A stretch of DNA of 39,295 nt. Source: a virus. The notes below the pieces were generated by a model, which saw only the letters and a program-made list of their open reading frames with translations, searched no databases and was not told the origin of the DNA. The stretch is taken from the IMG/VR virus record IMGVR_UViG_3300044971_001777, positions 1-39,295 of that record, one strand, 5' to 3'. Shown piece by piece: positions 31,191 through 38,199 of this stretch. The first letter of the stretch is position 1. Each line of letters begins with the position of its first letter. The position numbers were made by a program, and so were the translations under genes.

Positions 31191-34100
31191 TTAAAGTTTA
31201 CGACCATAACTATTATCAACACCAATGTTATATGCCTTTTTGAAATCTATTTGAGTTTTTAACTCTTCAACTGTTCTGTCACCAATCTTAATAACAGTAG
31301 GTTGTGTAGACATTGCACCCAATATAGAAATAAGTTTATCTAATTTTTCAGCAACAACATTTGAATTATCTTTTGCAGGTGCACTACCACCCATAGTTTT
31401 CGATGCAGGTGATGATGTAGTTTGTCCACTCATACTTGCAGTTGATGTTGCTGTTACTGCAACAGGTGATACTGCCTGTGCCTTTGGTTTACTTTCTCCT
31501 CCTCCACCGAATAAAGAAGTTATCCCACCCATAATAGAACCAACTGCCTTTGTTATCGATGAACCCATTCCGGTTCCACCAACTTTATCCATTACTTGTG
31601 TTAGTTTATCAACATCCATTTTACTTATAGTTTCTGCAAGGGTTTTTAATGAATTTGAAACTTCTATTAAACTCTTTGATACAGCAGATAATTTTTGTGG
31701 ATCTAATGATGTTATCAATTTCTGTACTTGTGCAAGTGGACTTTCACCACCCAACATTTTGCCAACGCCCTCCATTAGTGCTCCACCACCAATTCCTTTC
31801 ATCAGTCCACTTAATGAGTTCCCAAATTCTTCTAACTTACTTCCATCTATGTTACCCAAATTATCAGCCATGACTTTCATGGCAGTTCCAATTCCAGCAA
31901 TACCTGCAACAACTGCACCTATTGTTTTTGGATCAACCTTATCCATTATTTTTAATAATTGGTCTATCGGACTATCGCCACCGACTAAACTACCAAGACC
32001 TTCCGCAATAGAACCAATTCCACTACCGCCACCGAATGCAAGTAATGCACCACCCAATACACCTATACCAGCGGCGATTGCAACTAATTTTCCAGGATCC
32101 AAATTAGCAACTGATAAGAGTTTATCTACAACCTTTACGATATTGTTTCCGATTGAATCTATAACCTTTACTATTTGATCACCAATAGAATTTATTACAG
32201 TTGCAATACCTTCAAATACTGATTTTATTATCGGTGCAATCTGTTGTATTGCTGCAATAAATACACCACCTAAAACTTCAGCAACTTTCATCAATACGGG
32301 CATAAATGCAATCAAAACTTTACCAACAGTTTCAATTACCTTTTGTATGATTGGTCCTGCAACCTCTAACGCCTTCACCAATACAGTTCCCAAAACTTCA
32401 GCAAATTTCATCAATACAGGTGCTATTGCTTTAATTGCAGGTGAAGCCATTAAGAGAGATGCTCCTAATGCAAGAAAGAACAAACCAACCGCAACGGCAA
32501 CTGGTCCGATTGGAGTCATTGTTGCTAATGATTTACCCAATGCTTCCAAACCTTTTCCTAATCCAGTCAATATTCCTTCAAATGCAGAACCAATTCCTTT
32601 ACCGACTGATTTCAAAGCACTACCCAATCCCTTTCCAAAATCTGCAATCTTTTTACCCATAGATGATGCCTTATCCCCCATTTTATCGGCTTTACCTAAT
32701 GTATCTTTTTGTTTGTCTAATAATGCACCAGCACCATCATCACCGAGTTTACCGGGTGTTTTTATTTTACTAAGCATTCCGCCGGCCTTCCCTAACATTC
32801 CACTTGCCTTTTCACCAACCTTACCAAATGCCCCACCTAATTTTCCAGTTATTCCACCTGCAAGTTTACCAATACCTTCTGTCAATGGACCCTTAACAAC
32901 ACCAAATAATCCCATTGCACCCGTACCAGCGAGTTTGAAACCGGCCGCAATACCACCTGGACCAGCAACTTTTAATGCCATAGCACCAAAACCTGCAACT
33001 GACGGATTTATGAATGATAATAGACCAGCTCCACCTGAAGCAATACCTGCAAACTTATCTACTATTTTTGTAACAAATTTAATAATATCTGGTAAGTTCT
33101 GAATTAACTTTTTTACCGCTTCCATTATTTTTGGTAAAGCATCTTTTAATCCGGCAACTATTGCATCAACATCGATACCATCAATTATCTTTTCAAATGA
33201 TGATGCCCCTTTTGCACCATCAAAAAGACCATGAACCATTGTCATTATTTTTTCAACAATCGGTGCCATCTTTGCCTTAATCTTTTCAAGAATATCTGCC
33301 ATCTTTTCTTTTATACTTGCAGACCTTTTTTCAGCAGCAAGTTGCATGATATAGTCTTTTTGTTCTTTTGACCTTGCCTTTCCAGCTTCCTTTTCCAAAT
33401 CAGCTGCAGTTTCCATATCATCCAATCTTTTTGCATAGTCTGCATCTATATTCATATTCTTCATTTTTTCTGCGTTGGTAAGCATCTTTGTCATATCTTC
33501 AACAGACATACCCATTGCCTTCGCCATAGATTCTTGTTGAAGTGCATTCATCTTTTGGAAGTCTTTTAATGAACCGGCTTGATTCAACAATTCCTCTTGA
33601 AGATTGTAGATGTCACCATTTAATGCATATTGTCTTGCCGCATCTAAATTCAAGTCTTTTCCAGTTATTACTCTTGCTTCCATTTCTGATGCAAGTGATT
33701 GGTCTATGTCTAACATACCTCGACCAATCTGTTGAACTTGACTCAATTCCATACCCAACATTTTTGCCTTTTGAGCAGCAGCAATAAGTTCTTTTGTTGA
33801 ACCCTTAAACGCTACTGTAACTTGTGGTGGGATTGCAGCGAGAGTTTTCATCGTTTGTTTTGCACTAAAAGTGCTACCACCCAACTTAACCGTTTCTTTT
33901 ACAAGGTCATCCATTGATTTGCCGGTCATAACAGAAAGGTCTTTAATCTTTCCAACTTCGTCTGCACTCAATCCAAACTGTTTGGTTAATACGGTTGTTT
34001 GTTTTGCGAAGTTTTCTGCTTCTTTATTACCTGCATTTATTTGAGCTGCAATATCAATACCACCCATTGCCTCACTGGCTGCTTCTATACCCTCTGCAAT

Positions 34101-35333
34101 TTCTTTTGAGTTTATACCAGTGATTTTCATTTCCGTTGCCATTCGGTTTGTATTTTTATACAACTTAGCGGCACCCTCATAAGACATAGAAAATTGTTTA
34201 CCCATATCGGCAATTTGTTGATCAAGAGCGGTGAATCCCTTTACCAACATACCAATTCCACCGACCAATCCACCTATACCGATAGCAAGTGGTAATTTAG
34301 CAGCAATTTTTACCATAGAACCGAGACCGGCCGCTCCACTGGTAAATGCCTTTTTAAAGTTACCTTCTAATCCACTCTTAATTGCCTCTGTGAATCTTTT
34401 GTTCATATCATCGGAATTTCCTTTGATATTCATTATTTTATTTATCTTATCACCGGCAGGTAATTTGCTAACCAATCCGGCTGCATTTAAGTTTAATTCA
34501 CCAAATGCATCTTTTACAATTCCAGTTTGTGCAGCTTGTTTTTCAAGTTGTTTATTACTTTGTTCCAATACTTTGACACGATTTTGCATCATACCGACCA
34601 AAGAATTTTCGCCGGACATCAATTCATCGTATTGTGAACTTGTTATTTTCCCTTCATCGTATGCAATTTGAACTCTTGCCTTTGTTAAATCGATAGCTTT
34701 TAATAGGGGTGATAAATCAACCGACTCACCCTTTGCTTTTGCCTCAACAATTTGTTGTTCATAACCAACCATATCTTGTGTTGTTTCAGCTGCCTTTTCC
34801 AATATACCGGTATACTTTGCAGTTTGTTCTGAACTAGCAAATGCTGATTCAGAACCTACTTTCATTTTTTCTGCAATTCCACCATACACAGTTTCTATAT
34901 TTGAAATGAATCCAAGTTGTTTTTTAGAGTTTTCGTTTACCGCGGCATTTAAAACTTTTGTTTCGTGGGTTTCTTCTTTTATTCTTTCTGTTCGATATAA
35001 TATGTTTCCCTTTAATGTATTTAACTTGGATGACAAATCGTATGAATATTTTACACCATCGTTTGTTGTCTTTTGTTCTGTATTTATTGATGTAGTTGTT
35101 TCAAGTGTTTCACTTTGAATATCACTTATCCTTTTACGGACAGCTTCCTCTTTCTCCACATTATTCAAACGCAGAGATTCCAACTTTATCATCTGTTCTA
35201 TATTTGCAACGGATTTTTTATCTTCCGATTGCATTTGTATTTTTAGACCAAGAATTTCTTGATCTAATTTTTTTCTTTCAGAAAGAAGATCGTTTATCTG
35301 TTGTTCAATTTTTTTATCGTTATCAGAAGCCAT
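31191..35333 (-). CDS. Tail tape measure protein
   Basis: A 1380-aa protein that sets tail length and occupies the tube lumen. The N-terminal 300 residues are charged coiled coil (DDKKIEQQINDLL onward). Hydrophobic Gly/Ala-rich segments follow (for example LPLAIGIGGLVGGIGMLV, about 360, and several around 770-990), then long helical stretches and repeats rich in G-K-x-x-G, K-I-x-D-x-I-G and V-L-x-x-V. A Ser/Thr/Ala-rich linker precedes a conserved-looking C-terminus. Length, composition and position (after gp26/gp51-like assembly genes, before baseplate genes) are typical. It is preceded by a terminator with an ATATTTAT element in its loop. No peptidase or lysozyme domain is visible. Confidence 0.9.
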   Translation of the reverse strand: MASDNDKKIEQQINDLLSERKKLDQEILGLKIQMQSEDKKSVANIEQMIKLESLRLNNVEKEEAVRKRISDIQSETLETTTSINTEQKTTNDGVKYSYDLSSKLNTLKGNILYRTERIKEETHETKVLNAAVNENSKKQLGFISNIETVYGGIAEKMKVGSESAFASSEQTAKYTGILEKAAETTQDMVGYEQQIVEAKAKGESVDLSPLLKAIDLTKARVQIAYDEGKITSSQYDELMSGENSLVGMMQNRVKVLEQSNKQLEKQAAQTGIVKDAFGELNLNAAGLVSKLPAGDKINKIMNIKGNSDDMNKRFTEAIKSGLEGNFKKAFTSGAAGLGSMVKIAAKLPLAIGIGGLVGGIGMLVKGFTALDQQIADMGKQFSMSYEGAAKLYKNTNRMATEMKITGINSKEIAEGIEAASEAMGGIDIAAQINAGNKEAENFAKQTTVLTKQFGLSADEVGKIKDLSVMTGKSMDDLVKETVKLGGSTFSAKQTMKTLAAIPPQVTVAFKGSTKELIAAAQKAKMLGMELSQVQQIGRGMLDIDQSLASEMEARVITGKDLNLDAARQYALNGDIYNLQEELLNQAGSLKDFQKMNALQQESMAKAMGMSVEDMTKMLTNAEKMKNMNIDADYAKRLDDMETAADLEKEAGKARSKEQKDYIMQLAAEKRSASIKEKMADILEKIKAKMAPIVEKIMTMVHGLFDGAKGASSFEKIIDGIDVDAIVAGLKDALPKIMEAVKKLIQNLPDIIKFVTKIVDKFAGIASGGAGLLSFINPSVAGFGAMALKVAGPGGIAAGFKLAGTGAMGLFGVVKGPLTEGIGKLAGGITGKLGGAFGKVGEKASGMLGKAGGMLSKIKTPGKLGDDGAGALLDKQKDTLGKADKMGDKASSMGKKIADFGKGLGSALKSVGKGIGSAFEGILTGLGKGLEALGKSLATMTPIGPVAVAVGLFFLALGASLLMASPAIKAIAPVLMKFAEVLGTVLVKALEVAGPIIQKVIETVGKVLIAFMPVLMKVAEVLGGVFIAAIQQIAPIIKSVFEGIATVINSIGDQIVKVIDSIGNNIVKVVDKLLSVANLDPGKLVAIAAGIGVLGGALLAFGGGSGIGSIAEGLGSLVGGDSPIDQLLKIMDKVDPKTIGAVVAGIAGIGTAMKVMADNLGNIDGSKLEEFGNSLSGLMKGIGGGALMEGVGKMLGGESPLAQVQKLITSLDPQKLSAVSKSLIEVSNSLKTLAETISKMDVDKLTQVMDKVGGTGMGSSITKAVGSIMGGITSLFGGGGESKPKAQAVSPVAVTATSTASMSGQTTSSPASKTMGGSAPAKDNSNVVAEKLDKLISILGAMSTQPTVIKIGDRTVEELKTQIDFKKAYNIGVDNSYGRKL

Positions 35334-35354
35334 TCATTCTACCAATATGGGTAA

Positions 35355-35391
35355 AAACAAAAAAGTTTACATATTCTATAAATATGTAAAC
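35355..35391 (-). terminator. Terminator before the tape measure gene, with ATATTTAT in its loop
   Basis: A perfect 11-bp stem GTTTACATATT (35365-35375 with 35381-35391) with a 5-base loop, followed by TTTTTTGTTTTT in gene orientation. It lies 11 bp after the gp51-like stop. Confidence 0.85.
35378..35385 (-). promoter_or_regulatory. ATATTTAT element upstream of the tape measure gene
   Basis: Reads ACATATTTATAGAATA in gene orientation, 44 bp before the ATG at 35333 and inside the terminator hairpin at 35355-35391. Confidence 0.45.
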
Positions 35392-35401
35392 CTTTAATTT
35401 A

Positions 35402-35650
35402 TCATTTTTGAGGAGCCTTTCCGAAACTTGGCGGTAAAGGTTTTTTTGTCTTTACCACTTCTTCTTCTTGTTTATTTCTTTCATCTACCGCTTTTTTCAC
35501 TTGATTGATATAAAATCTTCTCAAATATATTGGCAATTCATATACATCTGACCAAGTGAATCCTCCTTTTCCATAGTAACACAAAGAAAAAATTTCTTCA
35601 TGTAAACTTAGTTTATAGTTAGTTGGTAGGCCAAAAAAACGATACCTCAA
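35402..35650 (-). CDS. gp51-like baseplate hub assembly/tail chaperone protein
   Basis: An 82-aa protein with SLHEEIFSLCYYGKGGFTWSD (about 15-35), then VYELPIYLRRFYINQ and a charged Lys/Pro-rich tail. The EEI-x-x-L-x-YYGKGGFT...Y-x-x-P-x-YLRRFY layout resembles the small hub assembly proteins of T4-like phages, and gene 51 directly follows gene 26 in T4 as here. There is no ATG in the frame: the only start candidate is TTG at 35650, with GGAG 7 bases upstream, inside the last 32 bp of the gp26-like gene. A run of seven T in the overlap would also allow a +1 (or -2) frameshift from that gene, producing a fusion. Position just before the tape measure is that of tail assembly chaperones generally. 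Confidence 0.65.
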   Translation of the reverse strand: MRYRFFGLPTNYKLSLHEEIFSLCYYGKGGFTWSDVYELPIYLRRFYINQVKKAVDERNKQEEEVVKTKKPLPPSFGKAPQK

Positions 35651-36485
35651 TCGGTATCTCCATCTCCTTTACTTCACCAGTTACTTCTGAAATAAATGTG
35701 AAGGTCATATCTACATCAGGTGAAATTTCTTTCATAAATGACCTCAATGCTCTCGAATCTGCAGCAAAAAGTTCGTTATCTACAAAATTATTTATAGTGG
35801 CTCTACCAGTCTCACCATCAACTGCAACAATAAGATGTTTGAGTCTTGTTGTTAATTCCCTATCTATTCCGGATTTAATCAAGGTCTTATTCATAGATTT
35901 TATTTCACTTTGAATTTCTTTTTCAATTCCGTGTGTCATTAGTCTAAATGTTACGGTTCTTCCAGAAATAGGTAATGTATAATCAATCTGATTGTTTCTG
36001 TTCTCAAACGGCGTGTAATCGACCTCCTTGTGCTCTATTTGAGTTAAATCTATTGTAACATTTTGTTTATTACCAGCAGAAAATGGGTCATCTACTTCTA
36101 CTGTATATTCTTTACCATAACCTAAAATTCTGGCTGCAATCATAATTGCATTTTTATCACCTACAAATAAATCATTGTAATTGATTGGGGTAATAATTAA
36201 AGACTCAAACAACTTATCTAACACAACACCTTGTTTAATAAGGTTTTGTGATGTTAATATATCCTCTTCTTTTGCAGTCATATATTTCATTTCAATCGTT
36301 CCATTTGATAATGGATGTCCTTCTGGATACAACAAACCCTTTGAAGGCAATGGAACTATTTCCGTTGGGAATTTTGATTTTTTCACTTCCGTTTGTTTGT
36401 GCTCAGATAAAAGTTGGGCTTTAATATCTGCATCGGAAACTGATTGATCGTTGGCCACATTGTAGCCAGTTGGAATTTTTGTCAT
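35619..36485 (-). CDS. gp26-like baseplate/tail assembly protein
   Basis: A 288-aa protein of the T4 baseplate (gp26-type) family. LPSKGLLYPEGHPLSNGTIE (about 47-66) is followed by MKYMTAKEEDILTSQNLIKQ, a stretch strongly typical of the family in marine T4-like phages. Next come a helical part (LFVGDKNAIMIAARILGYG) and a beta-rich C-terminal domain. The protein probably recognises tail components during assembly and may not be in the mature virion. Its last 32 bp overlap the gp51-like gene. It forms a two-gene unit between the ATATTTAT element at 36528-36535 and the terminator at 35355-35391. Confidence 0.8.
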   Translation of the reverse strand: MTKIPTGYNVANDQSVSDADIKAQLLSEHKQTEVKKSKFPTEIVPLPSKGLLYPEGHPLSNGTIEMKYMTAKEEDILTSQNLIKQGVVLDKLFESLIITPINYNDLFVGDKNAIMIAARILGYGKEYTVEVDDPFSAGNKQNVTIDLTQIEHKEVDYTPFENRNNQIDYTLPISGRTVTFRLMTHGIEKEIQSEIKSMNKTLIKSGIDRELTTRLKHLIVAVDGETGRATINNFVDNELFAADSRALRSFMKEISPDVDMTFTFISEVTGEVKEMEIPIEVSFFWPTN

Positions 36486-36527
36486 AACTAATCCTATAAC
36501 ATTTTAAAATAACACATTTTATTACTA

Positions 36528-36535
36528 ATAAATAT
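36528..36535 (-). promoter_or_regulatory. ATATTTAT element upstream of the gp26-like gene
   Basis: Reads AATTATATTTATTAGTAA in gene orientation, 42 bp before the ATG at 36485 and directly after the rmlB stop. Confidence 0.5.
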
Positions 36536-36538
36536 AAT

Positions 36539-37507
36539 TTAGTTGGAAATATACCAATCTATTGTTGATTTTATACCATCTTCAAAATTTATCAAAGGTT
36601 TCCAATTCAATTCTTCCTTTGCTTTTGTAGAATCGATGGCATATCTTCTATCATGGCCTAATCTATCTTCAACATAGATTATTTCTGATTCCGGCTTACC
36701 CATGATGGATAGTATTTCTTTTACCAATTCACCATTAGACCACTCATTATCCGAACCTATGTTGTAAACTTCTCCATTTTTTCCTCTCTCGTATGCAAGC
36801 CATACCGCTCTACAATGGTCATCTACATGAATCCAATCACGAACATTCAATCCATCACCATATATTGGCAGTTTTTTACTATTTAATACATTTGTAATCA
36901 TTAGTGGTATCAATTTTTCAGTATGTTGGCGTGGACCGTAGTTGTTGGAACAACGAGTTATCACAGTAGGAACACCGTGTGTATGATAATAAGCACGGAC
37001 AAATCCATCTGCAGCTGATTTTGCTGCTGAATAAGATGAATTTGGTTTAATTTGTGATTGTTCGGTAAATTTTTCGTGTGAATATAACTCTAAACTGCCA
37101 TAGACTTCATCGGTAGATACTTGAACAAACTTTTTTAAGTTCAAATCCTTAGCAACCGTCAATAAAGATACAGTTCCAATAATATTAGTATCTATGAATG
37201 GTTTTTCATCCGTAATTGACCTATCTACATGAGATTCTGCAGCAAAATTTATTATACCTTCTATATTGTAAAATGAACAAATACTTTTTACAAATTCTGT
37301 ATCACAGATGTCACCATGTACGAATATATGTCTATCGTCATTTTCAATAAATTTTTTAACATTTTGTAAATTACCAGCGTAGGTGAGTAAATCCAAATTT
37401 ATTATTCTAATATCAGACTGAATATCATCTAACATCATGTGAATAAAGTTACTACCTATAAAACCACAACCACCTGTTACAAGAACAGTTCTTTTTTGAA
37501 GTGACAT
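36539..37507 (-). CDS. rmlB: dTDP-glucose 4,6-dehydratase
   Basis: Converts dTDP-glucose to dTDP-4-keto-6-deoxyglucose, the entry step to rhamnose and other deoxysugars. The extended short-chain dehydrogenase fold is clear. GGCGFIGS (12-19) binds NAD, FAAESHVDRS (about 88-97) is family-typical, STDEVYG (about 131-137) carries the Asp-Glu dehydratase pair, and YSAAK holds the catalytic Tyr and Lys. NNYGPRQ and GDGLNVRDWIHVDDH are diagnostic for RmlB. At 322 aa it is full length. No rmlA, C or D lies nearby. It sits alone between the tail tube and gp26-like genes with its own ATATTTAT element and bounding terminator. It looks like an acquired cassette for modifying host surface glycans or phage structures. 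Confidence 0.93.
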   Translation of the reverse strand: MSLQKRTVLVTGGCGFIGSNFIHMMLDDIQSDIRIINLDLLTYAGNLQNVKKFIENDDRHIFVHGDICDTEFVKSICSFYNIEGIINFAAESHVDRSITDEKPFIDTNIIGTVSLLTVAKDLNLKKFVQVSTDEVYGSLELYSHEKFTEQSQIKPNSSYSAAKSAADGFVRAYYHTHGVPTVITRCSNNYGPRQHTEKLIPLMITNVLNSKKLPIYGDGLNVRDWIHVDDHCRAVWLAYERGKNGEVYNIGSDNEWSNGELVKEILSIMGKPESEIIYVEDRLGHDRRYAIDSTKAKEELNWKPLINFEDGIKSTIDWYISN

Positions 37508-37510
37508 AAC

Positions 37511-37559
37511 AAAAAATAAAACCCTATATTCATTAACATTACTGCTAATAAATATAGGG
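37511..37559 (-). terminator. Terminator upstream of rmlB, containing an ATATTTAT element
   Basis: A 14-bp stem (37522-37535 with 37546-37559; CCCTATATT plus five further pairs, one wobble) with a 10-base loop, followed by TTTTATTTTTTG in gene orientation. It lies 62 bp after the tail tube stop; the 113-bp gap holds no gene. Confidence 0.8.
37548..37555 (-). promoter_or_regulatory. ATATTTAT element upstream of rmlB
   Basis: Reads CCCTATATTTATTAGC in gene orientation, in the first arm of the hairpin at 37522-37559 and 40 bp before the ATG at 37507. Confidence 0.45.
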
Positions 37560-37620
37560 CAATTTTTTTAAATCCGATGATTATTACTATTTTAGTCTAA
37601 AAATAAAAATATAATCTAAA

Positions 37621-38109
37621 TTAGTATTGTAAGATAGCATAATCATAAGCGAGTGTGAGAGAAATCTCAACAAACGCATCGTTTGCCCAATCCATTTCAC
37701 CAAATGTAGTTGCAGTAATAAATGCACCTTTCAATGTCCATTCTTCAACTTTATCACCAACGGGTCCAAGAACATGGAGTGTAATGTCTTTCTTATAGAA
37801 GTCAGAATAACCATCACGGCCTGTTACTGATTCGTGTGATAAACGAACCCATTCCATAACTGCCTGAGCAGCTGAAGGAACGATTGGATCATAAAGTTTT
37901 ATACTAACATCTTGCCATTCACCTTTACCCTTTACCTTGCGTTTGATGTTAATATGATCAAGCGTGATTGGGTTAAAGTTTATGTTTGGACGACCTGCAC
38001 CTTTTACCAAATAGGCAGGAACACCCTCGATATACATGATAAAACGGTTTTGTAATTTTGGCTCAAACGGGGTAAAAAACACTTCCGTGGGATCGAGTAA
38101 TTCAGCCAT
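37621..38109 (-). CDS. Tail tube protein (gp19-like)
   Basis: A 162-aa inner tail tube subunit, polymerising into the tube through which DNA passes. It has the gp19-type layout: an N-terminal LQNRFIMYIEGVPAYLVKGA strand pair, PNINFNPI, a K-x-K-G-K-G-E-W-x-D strand, then LYDPIVPSAAQAVMEWV with its helix. A C-terminal GAFITATTFGEMDWANDAFV strand precedes LTLAYDYAIL, matching ...V-x-I-S-L-T-L-x-Y-D-Y. Length equals T4 gp19 (163 aa). It follows the sheath gene and a terminator; GGAG lies 6 bases before the ATG. ATATTTAT is 32 bp upstream. Confidence 0.9.
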   Translation of the reverse strand: MAELLDPTEVFFTPFEPKLQNRFIMYIEGVPAYLVKGAGRPNINFNPITLDHINIKRKVKGKGEWQDVSIKLYDPIVPSAAQAVMEWVRLSHESVTGRDGYSDFYKKDITLHVLGPVGDKVEEWTLKGAFITATTFGEMDWANDAFVEISLTLAYDYAILQY

Positions 38110-38141
38110 TTATTTCTCCAAATTTTAAATATCCTTTAAGT

Positions 38142-38149
38142 ATAAATAT
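38142..38149 (-). promoter_or_regulatory. ATATTTAT element upstream of the tail tube gene
   Basis: Reads AATATATTTATACTTAA in gene orientation, 32 bp before the ATG at 38109 and about 10 bp after the T-run of the terminator at 38159-38189. Confidence 0.55.
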
Positions 38150-38158
38150 ATTCTTTTC

Positions 38159-38189
38159 AAAAAAAGTGGGGAGAGTATTTCATCTCCCC
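38159..38189 (-). terminator. Intrinsic terminator after the tail sheath gene
   Basis: A 7-bp GC-rich stem GGGGAGA (38168-38174 with 38183-38189) with an 8-base loop, followed by ACTTTTTTT in gene orientation. It lies 11 bp after the sheath stop. Confidence 0.85.
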
Positions 38190-38199
38190 TTTATTTTAA

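Noticed and set aside
32347-33102. 251-codon plus-strand open frame opposite the tape measure gene
   Set aside because: Extremely Pro/Ala/Asn-rich complement of the Gly/Lys/Ala-rich tape measure codons; no ribosome site and no domain.
2585-38150. TATAAATA/TATAAATAT on the plus strand in many gaps, identical to the T4 late promoter octamer
   Set aside because: All genes are on the minus strand, so these would fire antisense. I read the motif in gene orientation (ATATTTAT) instead. Only 20003-20010 has TATAAATA in the sense direction.
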